DNA of 64,000 nucleotides from Halorussus sp. MSC15.2 (GCF_010747475.1 NZ_VSLZ01000003.1:248001-312000); one strand, 5' to 3'. Shown: positions 50,210 through 58,404, counted from the first letter of the stretch. Numbers and translations are program-made. Notes: a model not told the origin generated them from the letters alone.

Positions 50210-50635
50210 TCACGAGAGGTCGGTGTAGCGGTCGAGGAACGCCTCCCGGGTGAGGACCGCCACGCCCACGAGACCGTCGAGCGCGCGGAGGTGGTAGTCG
50301 TCGGAGACCACCGCGTCCGCGGCGGCCGCAACCGCGCATTCGAGAACGGCGTCGTCGGCGGCGTCTTCCGCGGCGTAGATAGGGACCGCGGGTTCGACCA
50401 CGCGGGCGACGGCGACCACGCGCTCGACCGCCCGCTGGCGGCGCTCGGGCGCGCGGCCGGCCAGCGGCAGGTGGTCGTAGCCGAGGACCGCTGCGAACTC
50501 CCGGAGGAGTTCGGGCGAGACCGCCACCTCCGCGACGCCTGACTCGGCGAGCGCGACGCAGAGCGGGGGTTCCTCCGGGAAGGCGAGTTCCGCCACGAGG
50601 ACGTTGGTGTCGAAGACGACGGTCGGACGCGACAC
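50210..50635 (-). CDS. PIN domain protein (toxin-like, COG1569 type)
   Basis: The 141-residue protein has the PIN nuclease residues: D9 in VVFDTNVLV, a Glu in SPELLREFAAVL, DDAVLECA and VVSDDYHL. The family contains VapC-like toxins, but no antitoxin gene is adjacent, so a solitary RNase is more likely. The GTG at 50635 is preferred over upstream in-frame ATGs, which would overlap the divergent regulator promoter. It lies 103 bases before the SbcD-like gene on the same strand. Confidence 0.8.
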   Translation of the reverse strand: MSRPTVVFDTNVLVAELAFPEEPPLCVALAESGVAEVAVSPELLREFAAVLGYDHLPLAGRAPERRQRAVERVVAVARVVEPAVPIYAAEDAADDAVLECAVAAAADAVVSDDYHLRALDGLVGVAVLTREAFLDRYTDLS

Positions 50636-50728
50636 GGCCGAGCGTACGCGCTCGGTGGTCGAAAACCTTGGCGAACGCGGCGGGCCGAAGGCGTCTCGGG
50701 CGGTAGCCCCCGCGACCGACCGCCGGGG

Positions 50729-50735
50729 ATTTATG
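50729..50735 (+). promoter_or_regulatory. TATA box of the MarR-type regulator
   Basis: ATTTATG lies 26-32 bases before ATG 50761. Confidence 0.5.
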
Positions 50736-50760
50736 TTCGGCGTGGCCGAACTCCGCACAC

Positions 50761-51543
50761 ATGGCCGACGTACTGGAGAACAAACGTACCGCGACCCGAT
50801 TTCGCATCCTCGCCGAAATCGCCGAGCGCCAACCCGCGGTGAGTCAGGGCGAAATCGCGGAGGCGGTCGGCGTGACCAGTCAAGCCGTCAGCGAGTACAT
50901 CCGGGCGCTGGTCGAGGACGGACTCGTCGAGAAGGAGGGCCGGTCGCGGTACACCGTCACCAAGGAGGGCGTCGATTGGCTCCTACAGGAGGCGACGGAC
51001 GTGCGTCGGTACGCCGACCACGTCACCGACGACGTCCTCGGAAACGTGCAGGAGGACGCCGCCATCGCGACCGACGACGTCTCGGAAGGCGACCCCGTGA
51101 CGCTCTCGCTCCGCGACGGTCTCCTCCACGCGACCCCGGGCGAGGAGGGACCAGCGACCGGCGTCGCCACCACCGACGCGGAGGCGGGCGGGGACGTCGG
51201 AGTGACAGGGTTCGAGGGCATCATCGACTTCGACCCGGGCACCGTCACCATATTTCAGGTACCGCCGGTTCGTTCGGGCGGGTCGTCGGTCACCGACGCC
51301 GAGACGCTGACCGACGCCTGCGAGTCGGCCGACATCGTCGTCGCCACCGGCGTCGAGGCCGTGGTCGCGCTCCGACGGGCAGACGCCGACCCGGCGACGA
51401 CGTTCGCCGCGGGCGAAGTGGCCGCCGAGGCGGCGGGCAGGGGTCTCGACGCAGTGGTGGTCTCCACCGCAGACCAAGTGGGTCGGGTCACCGACGCGCT
51501 CCGCGACGCCAACGTCGCCTACGAAGTCACGGAACTCGCCTGA
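50761..51543 (+). CDS. Winged-helix transcription regulator (MarR-like) with a ligand-binding C-terminal domain
   Basis: The 260-residue protein has an N-terminal winged helix (RFRILAEIAERQPAVSQGEIAEAVGVTSQAVSEYIRAL in pieces: SQGEIAEAVG, TSQAVSEYIR; residues about 14-75) and a C-terminal alpha/beta domain (about 100-260) with SADIVVATGVEAVVALRR and GLDAVVVSTADQVG. The latter resembles a Rossmann-like sensor module. It is probably a repressor or activator with a small-molecule ligand; neither is identified. It is convergent with the TrkA-C gene, two bases apart. Confidence 0.82.
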   Translation: MADVLENKRTATRFRILAEIAERQPAVSQGEIAEAVGVTSQAVSEYIRALVEDGLVEKEGRSRYTVTKEGVDWLLQEATDVRRYADHVTDDVLGNVQEDAAIATDDVSEGDPVTLSLRDGLLHATPGEEGPATGVATTDAEAGGDVGVTGFEGIIDFDPGTVTIFQVPPVRSGGSSVTDAETLTDACESADIVVATGVEAVVALRRADADPATTFAAGEVAAEAAGRGLDAVVVSTADQVGRVTDALRDANVAYEVTELA

Positions 51544-51545
51544 AC

Positions 51546-52304
51546 CTACTCGCCGAAGCGTTTCGCCTCCTCTTCGAGGACCGCCTCGTGGTCGGCGATA
51601 GCGTCCTCGTGAGCGCGGGTGTCGCTGGCTTCCCGCCCCGAGAGTTCCCGTAGCCGCTCTTCTTTCCCGTAGAGTATCAGGGTGTCCTCGGGCCGTATCT
51701 CGGTGTCCGGTTCGGGAGCGCCGACGTACACGTCGTCCCTCCTGATTCCGAGAACGAGGACGCCCTCCGCCGCGAGGTTCAACCGGTCGAGCGTCTCGTC
51801 GGCGAGCCAATCGCCCTCGGCGACGTCGATTTCGGCGACGCGATAGTCGCTCTGCAGGCCGAGCAGTCGAGCGTAGTCCCGAACGTCGAGGCTCGTCGTG
51901 CGACTCAGCGACTGCTCGATGAGCGGCGTGACGAGTCGGTTGAACCACGAACTGCGCGCGACGAGGACGATAGCCGTCGCGCCCCCGACCACGTAGACCA
52001 AACTGCGGAAGTTCTCACCGCCGGAGTTGGTGAACGAGACGATGAGCGACGCCACGGCGCTGATGAGACCCACGCTGCCGAGTCGGATGAGCGCCTTCAC
52101 CACCTTGCGCCTCCCGGCGGTCGAGACCGCCCGCTCGGCCTCCTCGGTCGTGTACCCCGCCCCGGAGAACGCCGACGTTGCCTGAAACGACGCGACGTCG
52201 GGCGAGAGACCGGTCATCCGGAGCGCGACCGAGCCGATACGGATGATGAGCAGCGAGAGCGCGAAGATGACCAGCAGCGAGAGTACTGGATATATCGCCA
52301 CCAT
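51546..52304 (-). CDS. TrkA-C domain membrane protein
   Basis: The 252-residue protein has hydrophobic segments at about 5-30, 75-95 and 100-118, then a cytoplasmic TrkA-C domain (RVAEIDVAEGDWLADETLD, GVLVLGIRRDDVYVGAP and IRPEDTLILYGKEERL). TrkA-C modules bind nucleotides such as c-di-AMP and gate K+ or other ion transporters. Here the domain is fused to its own membrane part without a TrkA-N domain. The transported ion is unknown. Confidence 0.85.
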   Translation of the reverse strand: MVAIYPVLSLLVIFALSLLIIRIGSVALRMTGLSPDVASFQATSAFSGAGYTTEEAERAVSTAGRRKVVKALIRLGSVGLISAVASLIVSFTNSGGENFRSLVYVVGGATAIVLVARSSWFNRLVTPLIEQSLSRTTSLDVRDYARLLGLQSDYRVAEIDVAEGDWLADETLDRLNLAAEGVLVLGIRRDDVYVGAPEPDTEIRPEDTLILYGKEERLRELSGREASDTRAHEDAIADHEAVLEEEAKRFGE

Positions 52305-52348
52305 GGCGGGGAGTATCGGCCGAGCGGCAGGTAAACGTGGTCGCCGCC

Positions 52349-52918
52349 CTAACTCACCCGGTTCTTCGCGGCGGTGTACGCCTCCCGGACCTGCTGGAAC
52401 TCCTCGCGGTCACCGCCGTGGTCGGGGTGGACCTCCTTGACCTTCCGGCGATAGGCGCTCTTGACCTCCGAGAGCGTCGCACCGTGGGAGACCCCGAGGA
52501 CCGCGAAGGCGGCCTCGGTCGGGTCCACGTGGTCGTCGTCCTCGGCGAGGTCCGGCGTCTCGAAGGGGAGTCGGTCGCCCAGATGCATGCCGGGCATCTC
52601 GTGTTCCACGAGGACCGCGTAGGTCGGCGAGCGCTCGATGCGGAAGTAGGCCCGGGCGTCGAAGGTGATGGCCACGTCACGCTCGGGGAGATAGAACGCG
52701 ACGTGCTGGCCCTCCACGAAGTGGTCCTCGGCGAACTCCTCGCCGATGGCGGTGAGATACTGCCGGATTTCGACGCGGCGTCGGCCCTCGCCCGCGGTGG
52801 AGGTCGCGTTCGACGGCTGGTTGGGGTAGAGTCGCGCCCCCGCGACGAAGATGACGCCGATGATGACCCCGACTGCGACCGAGAGCCAGAGACCGACGAC
52901 CAGCCATTCGGGTAGCAC
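52349..52918 (-). CDS. Membrane-anchored J-domain protein
   Basis: The 189-residue protein has one N-terminal membrane helix (WLVVGLWLSVAVGVIIGVIF), a middle domain (about 45-125, GEEFAEDHFVEGQHVAFYL) and a C-terminal J domain with the HPD motif at 164-166 (VHPDHGGD) between helices II and III. J domains stimulate Hsp70 ATPase, so it would recruit DnaK to the membrane. The start is GTG (52918). The J domain at the C terminus is the reverse of classical DnaJ. Confidence 0.85.
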   Translation of the reverse strand: MLPEWLVVGLWLSVAVGVIIGVIFVAGARLYPNQPSNATSTAGEGRRRVEIRQYLTAIGEEFAEDHFVEGQHVAFYLPERDVAITFDARAYFRIERSPTYAVLVEHEMPGMHLGDRLPFETPDLAEDDDHVDPTEAAFAVLGVSHGATLSEVKSAYRRKVKEVHPDHGGDREEFQQVREAYTAAKNRVS

Positions 52919-52992
52919 GCGCGGAGGTACGGGCCATGCGATAAAGAAACTCTCGCCGTTCGTTCCGCGACCGTCGGTCCCGAATCGGGGAT

Positions 52993-53004
52993 AACATTAA
53001 TGTT
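52993..53004. promoter_or_regulatory. Perfect 12-bp palindrome before the second DUF7344 gene
   Basis: AACATTAATGTT is a perfect AT-rich inverted repeat 54-65 bases upstream of ATG 53058. It overlaps the likely TATA element (TAACATTAAT) and could be an operator. Confidence 0.4.
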
Positions 53005-53057
53005 CGTCGGCTGAGATTGCCAGAACAGCATGTCACCTCGGTATCGGCTGTAGTAGT

Positions 53058-53594
53058 ATGACAGTTCAGGACCAGACATCGGACCGCGAGGGCGAACTCG
53101 AACCCAGCCAGATTCACAACGTCCTCCGGAACGACCGACGCCGACACGTGATTCGGCATCTCCGGGACGAAGGTGGGCCGATTTCGGTGGACACGCTGGC
53201 CGAGCACATCGCCGCGGTCGAGACCGGCGAGTCACCGCCGCCCCGCGACGTCCGCAAGAGCGTGTACGTCTCGCTGCACCAGACGCATCTGCCGAAACTC
53301 GACGAACTCGGAATCGTGGACTACGACCAGCGCGAACAGGTGCTCGAACTCCGAGACCGCGCCGAGGAGGTCGAAGTGTACATGGAGGTCGTCTCCGAGG
53401 ACAACATCTCTTGGGCGACGTACTATCTCGGGGTAAGTCTCCTCGGAATCGTCACCCTTCTCGCGGTCCACTTCGATTTCCTTTTCGTCTCCACGTTCGG
53501 CGTCGCGTTCTGGTCGTGGTACTTCTTCGTTCTCGTGGGACTGTCGGCGACCTATCACTGGTACACCGAGCGAAAACAACGAGTGGTCGGGTAG
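53058..53594 (+). CDS. DUF7344-type winged-helix protein with two membrane segments (second copy)
   Basis: The 178-residue protein is organised like the one at 21659. The winged-helix part (SQIHNVLRNDRRRHVIRHL, SVDTLAEHIAAVE, KSVYVSLHQTHLPKLDELG; about 15-110) is followed by two hydrophobic segments (about 122-138 and 141-163) and a short basic end. It is preceded by a palindromic AT-rich element. Such proteins may sense a membrane signal and act on DNA; targets are unknown. Confidence 0.82.
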   Translation: MTVQDQTSDREGELEPSQIHNVLRNDRRRHVIRHLRDEGGPISVDTLAEHIAAVETGESPPPRDVRKSVYVSLHQTHLPKLDELGIVDYDQREQVLELRDRAEEVEVYMEVVSEDNISWATYYLGVSLLGIVTLLAVHFDFLFVSTFGVAFWSWYFFVLVGLSATYHWYTERKQRVVG

Positions 53595-53670
53595 CGAAAA
53601 CGAGTCGTTCCACTTGCGAGACACCGTCGATAGCGGCCCCGATGAACGACGAACGACGTGAGAGCAGACG

Positions 53671-54429
53671 TTAGCCGATGTACCGGAGGTTCTCGTCGGT
53701 CGGCATCCCGGACTGCTGGTTCTCCATCTCCTGAATCTTGTTCGCCACGTCCTCCATGTCGTCGGCGCGCTCCTCCAGCGAGTCGTACTCGACCTCGAAG
53801 CCGAGGACGTCCTCCAGCACTTCGAGGACCGCTCGTGCGCTCTTGGGGTCGACGAGGTAACCGCTGGTCTCGCCCATCAGACAGGTCGCTCGGAGGTCCC
53901 GGCGCTCGCCCAGACCGAGCAGGAGACCGCTAGTACCGACGATGCCGCCGGCCGGTTCGTCCTCGCGGAACTCGACTCCGGCGTCTTCGAGTTCCTCGAC
54001 GAACTCGGTGTCGGTGGCCGCGCCGACGACGGCGTACTCGTCCATGAGTTCGCCCGTCGGGACGCCGCCGAGCGCGTAGACCGTCTCGACGCCGAACGCC
54101 TCGGCCACGTCGAGGAAGGCGTCGGTGAGTCGATAGTGGCCCGCGTTGTCGCTGGCCTGATTGTCGCCCGTCAGAATCAGCAGGTCGCGGTCGTCGAGTT
54201 CGACCGCGTGAATCTCGGCGCAGGCGAGTTCGGTCGTCCCGTCGTCGGAGACGGTGACCTGCGGCGGGAAGTGTTCGGAGTAGACGCGCCGAACCAACTC
54301 GCTTTCCTTCTCTTCGAGGAGGTGTTCGACCGCGAGCTTGCCGACGTGACCGACGCCGGGAAGCCCTTCTACGAGAACCGGGTCCCGGAGGTCGGGGTCG
54401 GCGACCGTCTCGATGTCGAGTTCGTCCAT
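53671..54429 (-). CDS. Proteasome assembly chaperone family protein (PAC2)
   Basis: The 252-residue protein has the PAC2 features LVEGLPGVGHVGKLAVEHLL (about 18-37), LILTGDNQASD and YALGGVPTGEL, and MGETSGYLVDPKSA. In eukaryotes PAC2 proteins help to assemble proteasomes; the archaeal role is less well defined. It ends a translation operon (rpl44e, rps27e, aIF2alpha, nop10, pac2), five bases after nop10. The C-terminal coiled coil (EERADDMEDVANKIQEME) is typical. Confidence 0.92.
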   Translation of the reverse strand: MDELDIETVADPDLRDPVLVEGLPGVGHVGKLAVEHLLEEKESELVRRVYSEHFPPQVTVSDDGTTELACAEIHAVELDDRDLLILTGDNQASDNAGHYRLTDAFLDVAEAFGVETVYALGGVPTGELMDEYAVVGAATDTEFVEELEDAGVEFREDEPAGGIVGTSGLLLGLGERRDLRATCLMGETSGYLVDPKSARAVLEVLEDVLGFEVEYDSLEERADDMEDVANKIQEMENQQSGMPTDENLRYIG

Positions 54430-54434
54430 ATGGC

Positions 54435-54617
54435 TTATTCGCGGGCGCGCTGCTTAAGTGCCCGTCGGTACTCACCGTACGGGTCCTCGGGGTTGAAGGG
54501 CGCGGGCGCGCTGTTGACGGCCTCGGCTCCGCAGTCGGGACACGTCTCAGAAAGGGTGTAGACCGGACGAGCGTGACGGTCTCGCCACGCCGAGCAGACG
54601 CGGATGTCGGATTTCAT
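54435..54617 (-). CDS. nop10: H/ACA RNA-protein component Nop10
   Basis: Nop10 is a core protein of H/ACA guide RNPs that make pseudouridine in rRNA. The 60-residue protein starts MKSDIRVCSAW and has YTLSETCPDCG, then the conserved PAPFNPEDPYGEYRR that contacts Cbf5. The usual four-Cys site is incomplete: only C8, C26 and C29 are present, so zinc binding may be weak or absent. Its place after aIF2alpha (34 bases) is a conserved archaeal arrangement. Confidence 0.93.
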   Translation of the reverse strand: MKSDIRVCSAWRDRHARPVYTLSETCPDCGAEAVNSAPAPFNPEDPYGEYRRALKQRARE

Positions 54618-54651
54618 TGTTTGGGCGGGTCGGCGGGTGGCGTTCGGAGAG

Positions 54652-55452
54652 TCACTCGTCTTCGGTCTGGCGTTCGCGGTGGAACGACCCCGTGCCGCCG
54701 ACCGACTCGATGGCGGACTCGGCGCGGGCCGCGCTCTCTTCGAGTTGGGACTCGGCGGTCTTGTAGTTGGGCGCTCGAACCCGAATCCGGTACTCGGGCG
54801 CACCCACGTAGGTCACGTCGAGTTCCACCTCTTCGGGGATGTCGCCGTTTCCTTCCGCGGCCTGCAGCGCCTCTTTGATGTCGTCGACGCCGCTTTCGGA
54901 CGGGCTTTCGAGGTCCACGTAGCCCGTGACGGTGACGTAGGGCACCGAGACGTTCTCGCGGGCGGTATCGACGATTTGCTCTATCTCCTCGTCGGTGAGG
55001 TCGGTCGATTCGAGCGCTTCGGGACCGTGAATAGCGGCTTGCTCGAATCCGCCGTAGAGACCGCCGAACTCCGCGAGCATCGCGTTGGCGACGTGGGCGT
55101 ACTTGTCGTCGTCCACGTCTTCGCCGAAGGCCAGTTCCATCCAGTTGTCTGCCTTCTGCTCGTTCTTCCACTCCTGAATCTTCTCGGAGTGCTGGTGGTC
55201 GTTGACGTCTTTGAGCGAGAGGTCGATTTGCTGGGCGCTCTCGTCTACGTCAAGCACCTTGCAGACGACCGTCTGGCCCTCGTTGACGTGGTCGCGGATG
55301 TTCTTAATCCATCCGCTGGCGACTTCGCTGACGTGGATGAGACCGCGCTTGCCCTCGTACTCCGAGAGGTCCACGAACACGCCGAAGTCCTCTATCTCGT
55401 CTATCTTCCCGACGACGAGTTCGCCGGGTTCGGGCCAGCCGCTGTACTTCAT
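54652..55452 (-). CDS. eif2a: Translation initiation factor aIF2 subunit alpha
   Basis: With beta and gamma subunits it delivers initiator Met-tRNA to the ribosome. The 266-residue protein has the N-terminal S1/OB domain ([19 protein letters not shown], about 11-29, up to 85), a helical middle (about 90-175) and the C-terminal alpha/beta domain that binds gamma ([33 protein letters not shown]). Its ATG overlaps the rps27e stop (ATGA). Recognition is certain. Confidence 0.97.
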   Translation of the reverse strand: MKYSGWPEPGELVVGKIDEIEDFGVFVDLSEYEGKRGLIHVSEVASGWIKNIRDHVNEGQTVVCKVLDVDESAQQIDLSLKDVNDHQHSEKIQEWKNEQKADNWMELAFGEDVDDDKYAHVANAMLAEFGGLYGGFEQAAIHGPEALESTDLTDEEIEQIVDTARENVSVPYVTVTGYVDLESPSESGVDDIKEALQAAEGNGDIPEEVELDVTYVGAPEYRIRVRAPNYKTAESQLEESAARAESAIESVGGTGSFHRERQTEDE

Positions 55453-55622
55453 CGCGCTTCTACCGTCTCGGTCACTTCGCCTTCGAATTCGGCGTCGCCG
55501 CCGGTCGGCCGTGCGAGCGTCGCGCCGCAGACGGCGCAGGCGACCTCGGTCGCGGCCTTGCCGAAGACGGTCTGTTCGTTGTCACAGTCCGGGCACTGAA
55601 CGGTGTAAAAGTTTCCTGCCAT
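55449..55622 (-). CDS. rps27e: Ribosomal protein S27e
   Basis: The 57-residue zinc-ribbon protein of the small subunit has C10, C13, C29 and C32 (VQCPDCDN and VACAVCGA). The C-terminal acidic tail follows. It starts three bases after the (restored) rpl44e stop and overlaps aIF2alpha by ATGA. The gene is very short, and its position in the operon confirms it. Confidence 0.95.
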   Translation of the reverse strand: MAGNFYTVQCPDCDNEQTVFGKAATEVACAVCGATLARPTGGDAEFEGEVTETVEAR

Positions 55623-55625
55623 GGG

Positions 55626-55906
55626 TTAGTCCTCCAGTTCGAGTCGGCCGCGCGCCATCCCTCGCGGAGGTGGGCCTTGCCGCATTCGCTGCAGCGGTAC
55701 TTCAGGTCGGTCTTCTTCGTGGGTTTGTCGCCACCGGGCACCTTGGAGAACCGGCCGCGGTTCCCGATACCCTTCGAGCCTTCGCGCTGCTTGCGCTGGT
55801 CCCACTTCATTCCGGTCGAACGACCGGTTCGGACCTTCTGGACTTCGTGTTCTTCGTGAGCCTTACAGTGCGGGCAGTACGTGTTGAAGCGGCGTGGCAT
55901 CTGCAT
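55626..55906 (-). pseudogene. rpl44e: Ribosomal protein L44e, one-base frameshift in the last codons
   Basis: The 93-residue large-subunit protein starts [14 protein letters not shown] and has C11, C14, C72 and C75 as zinc ligands. It is intact to GWRA (residue 86). Then the expected GRLELED plus stop lies one base out of frame: GCGCGGCC near 55645-55652 lacks one G. As written, the frame would run on into rps27e. The gene is essential in archaea and otherwise perfect, so a consensus error is by far the likeliest explanation. TATA box CTTAAAAC at 55942-55949 (minus GTTTTAAG). Confidence 0.92.
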
Positions 55907-55941
55907 AGATATCTACCTTGGCGTGACGTAGGGCCACGGGG

Positions 55942-55949
55942 CTTAAAAC
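55942..55949 (-). promoter_or_regulatory. TATA box of the rpl44e operon
   Basis: GTTTTAAG on the minus strand lies 36-43 bases before the rpl44e ATG, allowing a leader of about 10 bases. Confidence 0.55.
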
Positions 55950-56114
55950 CCGTTTGGTTCACAATCGCCGTCGGCGACCGGAGCGGGTCGCCGGTGACTC
56001 TCTGTACGAACCGGGGGCCATCCGTACCGAACCTCGTCTACACGACCGGCCGCGTCCGCGCGACTCCCTTCGTGCGACTCCCGAGACAGTTTTACTTTCA
56101 CCATGGGTGGGGCG

Positions 56115-56120
56115 ATTTTA
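56115..56120 (+). promoter_or_regulatory. TATA box of the small ORF/246-residue gene unit
   Basis: ATTTTAAG (core 56115-56120) is the only strong box upstream on the plus strand. It predicts a transcript start near 56143 and so a leader of about 75 bases before the small ORF, unlike the leaderless genes around. Confidence 0.4.
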
Positions 56121-56217
56121 AGTCGTCTCTCCTCGTACAATTGGGTAACGACCGCGGAACGGCGGAAGTGGTGGTGTGACCAACTGCCCCGCCCGACTGC
56201 GGTCGTCGGAGGAGACT

Positions 56218-56310
56218 ATGCAAGTCCGAAAGAGACTCGAAAGCGCGGAACGGGAGAGAACGGGGTCGCCCGGACGCCTGCAGGGCAGGCGGCGGGGAGG
56301 TGGACGATGA
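56218..56310 (+). CDS. Possible 30-residue leader ORF
   Basis: A basic, Arg-rich 30-residue ORF (MQVRKRLESAERERTGSPG start) begins with ATG 56218 preceded by GGAGGAG (56208-56214), a Shine-Dalgarno-like match. Its TGA overlaps the next start (ATGA at 56307). It may be a real microprotein or a leader that couples translation. No similarity is known to me. Confidence 0.35.
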   Translation: MQVRKRLESAERERTGSPGRLQGRRRGGGR

Positions 56311-57047
56311 CCGGCGTCGTCGAGTTGCTGGCCTCGGCGGAGTCGAGTGCGCCGATTCAGCGCGTTCGGAACTACCACCTGACTCGTCGAGAGGCGCGCC
56401 CGCGAGCGCAGGACTTCCTCACGGCGATGCGCCGGACCGACGGCGGAGTCTGCGCTCGGTGGGCCGGACCACCCGGTGACTGCTTCGTCCGCTACACCGA
56501 CCCCGGTTGGCAGCGTGCCGAGCACAATCGGTTCCGCGGCCGACGGACCGTGGAACCGCTCGATGGAGAACGGGTGCGCGAGTGGTTCCGGAACAGCCGC
56601 CCCGAACTGGTCGCTTACGACGAGGTGCGCGACGCGTTCCGGGTATCACCGGACACCAGCGTCGAATCGGGACCCGGCGTCTCCGCAGACGGCGGTTGCG
56701 TCTCCGACGAGCGGGTGCGCGTCGCCCGGTACGGGGACCTGCTCGGCGACACGACGCTCGACAGACACGACGCGGACGCGCTCGCTGCCGCGCTCCCGGC
56801 CGGGCCGCGCGAAGTCGTCTTCGACCTCCCCGGAGCACTGGCCGAGGAGTCGGTCCTCGAATCGGTCGCCGCGAGCGACCGAGTGTTCGTCGCGGAGGTC
56901 GTCCCGGAGCGCGAAACCGAACGGGCCTACTACGTCCGACAGGACCGCCGAGGGTGTTGGGTACCAAAGGGAGAGGCGACCGTCTACGAACTCGCCGACG
57001 GAGCGGTACTGGACCGAGAGCGTGCGGAGTCCGGCGAGTCGGCATGA
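56307..57047 (+). CDS. Unknown haloarchaeal protein
   Basis: The 246-residue soluble protein has no family that I recognise. ATG 56307 follows a strong Shine-Dalgarno-like GGAGGTG (56296-56302). Features are a helix-rich start (VVELLASAESSAPIQRVRNY), a Trp/Arg-rich centre (CARWAGPPGDCFVRYTDPGWQRAEHNR, read WAGPPGDCFVRY) and an alpha/beta C-terminal half (REVVFDLPGALAEESVLESV, DRVFVAEVVPE, RAYYVRQDRRGCW). Its stop overlaps the following zinc-ribbon gene (ATGATGG), so the two are likely partners. Confidence 0.6.
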   Translation: MTGVVELLASAESSAPIQRVRNYHLTRREARPRAQDFLTAMRRTDGGVCARWAGPPGDCFVRYTDPGWQRAEHNRFRGRRTVEPLDGERVREWFRNSRPELVAYDEVRDAFRVSPDTSVESGPGVSADGGCVSDERVRVARYGDLLGDTTLDRHDADALAAALPAGPREVVFDLPGALAEESVLESVAASDRVFVAEVVPERETERAYYVRQDRRGCWVPKGEATVYELADGAVLDRERAESGESA

Positions 57048-57442
57048 TGGTCGAACACCGCTTCGAGTGCGTCCACTGCGACCACAGAGTCCACGTGACC
57101 GGAGAGGACAGCGCCGCCGCCCGTCAGCGGGCGCGCGAGCGAGGGGCCGACCACGTCAACGACGACCACGCCGACCGACTCGCGCGTTCGGTTCACTGGC
57201 CCGATGAACTCCCGGCCGAGGAGTTGCTGACTGGTGAGGCCGCTTACGGGTCGCTCAGAGGGTGGCTCGTGCCCGCGGACGACCTGCTCGTGTGTGCCGA
57301 CTGCGGCTACTACTTCGGTCGGGACGCGCCCGAGCGCACGCCGGTCGGCGACGCCGGTCTCGTCTGCACGGTCTGTTACGAGCGCCGGGTGGAGAACCGA
57401 CAGAACTCGGTGACCGACGCTATCGAGGACTTCGTTCGGTGA
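57044..57442 (+). CDS. Small zinc-ribbon protein
   Basis: The 132-residue protein has three CxxC pairs: FECVHCDH (about 9-12), VCADCGYYF (about 88-91) and VCTVCYERR (about 111-114). The first may form one site with the DHVNDDHAD histidines (C2H2-like), the second and third another. It is coupled to the upstream unknown gene by overlap. A role in nucleic-acid or protein binding is likely but not shown. The C-terminal helix is acidic. Confidence 0.72.
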   Translation: MMVEHRFECVHCDHRVHVTGEDSAAARQRARERGADHVNDDHADRLARSVHWPDELPAEELLTGEAAYGSLRGWLVPADDLLVCADCGYYFGRDAPERTPVGDAGLVCTVCYERRVENRQNSVTDAIEDFVR

Positions 57443-57488
57443 CTGCCACACCCAGACAGATAATAAAATTATATAGAATAAATACGAA

Positions 57489-57498
57489 AAATAATAAG
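57489..57498 (+). promoter_or_regulatory. TATA-like box of the Tat-exported hydrolase
   Basis: AAATAATAAG lies 25-34 bases before ATG 57523, in an AT-rich spacer. Confidence 0.45.
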
Positions 57499-57522
57499 TC
57501 GGTGGTCGTCGTCTATCGTAGT

Positions 57523-58404
57523 ATGTCGTTCAACCGCCGAACCTTCCTGAAGCGTAGTGCAGTGACTACCACCGGACTGGCCGCGCTCGCCGGAGCGTCG
57601 GGCACCGCAGCGGCCTACGACGTCCCGTTGATTTCGACCCGCGACCACTACAACGACGATGGGTCGCTGGTCTCCGGCGAGACCCAGCGCAGTTACGACA
57701 CCAACGGACTGGTCCCGGGAATCGATACGGGATGCACCGGCGACCTCACGGTGTTCATCCACGGATGGGACAAGAACAGCAGCGAGTCCGGTGCCGAGCA
57801 GGCGGCCCGGGAGAAGATTCAGCACGCCCGCGACGAACTGACGGGGGCCGGATACGGCGGCACCGTGGTCGGGTACACGTGGGACAACGACGTCGGCAGC
57901 GGCGTGGACTTCGGATGGGGCGAGGCCAAGACCGTGGCTCAGAAGAACGGTGCGAAGCTCGCGCAGGTCGCGGTGGATTACAAGTCTCAGTGTCCGGAGT
58001 CGAACGTCCGGTTCGTCAGTCACTCGCTGGGCGCGCAGGTGCTGTTGAGTTCGCTGCGCTCGCTGAACGGGTCGTGGTTCACCGACAACGGGTACGACGT
58101 CTACTCGACCCACCTGCTGGGGGCCGCACAGGACAACGAAGCGCCGACGCAGGAGAATCCGGATACCTACGACGCCATCACCAACGTGGTCACGAACGCG
58201 TACAACTACCACAGCAACGAGGACGACGTTCTCCAGTGGATTTACAACTCGTTCGAGTTCGACCAAGCCCTCGGCGAAACCGGCTACGAGGAGGGCAAAA
58301 CGCCCGCTCCGAACTACGACGAGTTCGACGCCACCTCGCAGGTCGGGAATGACCACTCGGGCTACCTGACGAACCTCTCGGACGAAATCGTCTCCGACAT
58401 GTAA
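57523..58404 (+). CDS. Tat-exported alpha/beta hydrolase (esterase/lipase-like)
   Basis: The 293-residue protein starts with a Tat signal (NRRTFLKRS, twin Arg at 5-6; hydrophobic core to about residue 34, AAA cleavage region). The mature part is an alpha/beta hydrolase: oxyanion strand LTVFIHGWDKNS (about 74-85), nucleophile elbow FVSHSLGAQ (Ser in HSLGA), and late His residues in YNYHSNEDDV and GNDHSGYL that could complete the triad. It would act outside the cell, on a lipid, ester or polymer; substrate unknown. Monocistronic behind its own promoter. Confidence 0.87.
   Translation: MSFNRRTFLKRSAVTTTGLAALAGASGTAAAYDVPLISTRDHYNDDGSLVSGETQRSYDTNGLVPGIDTGCTGDLTVFIHGWDKNSSESGAEQAAREKIQHARDELTGAGYGGTVVGYTWDNDVGSGVDFGWGEAKTVAQKNGAKLAQVAVDYKSQCPESNVRFVSHSLGAQVLLSSLRSLNGSWFTDNGYDVYSTHLLGAAQDNEAPTQENPDTYDAITNVVTNAYNYHSNEDDVLQWIYNSFEFDQALGETGYEEGKTPAPNYDEFDATSQVGNDHSGYLTNLSDEIVSDM

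Noticed and set aside
50210-50635. VapBC toxin-antitoxin pair
   Set aside because: The PIN gene has no small antitoxin gene next to it; the divergent regulator is a large winged-helix protein of another type.
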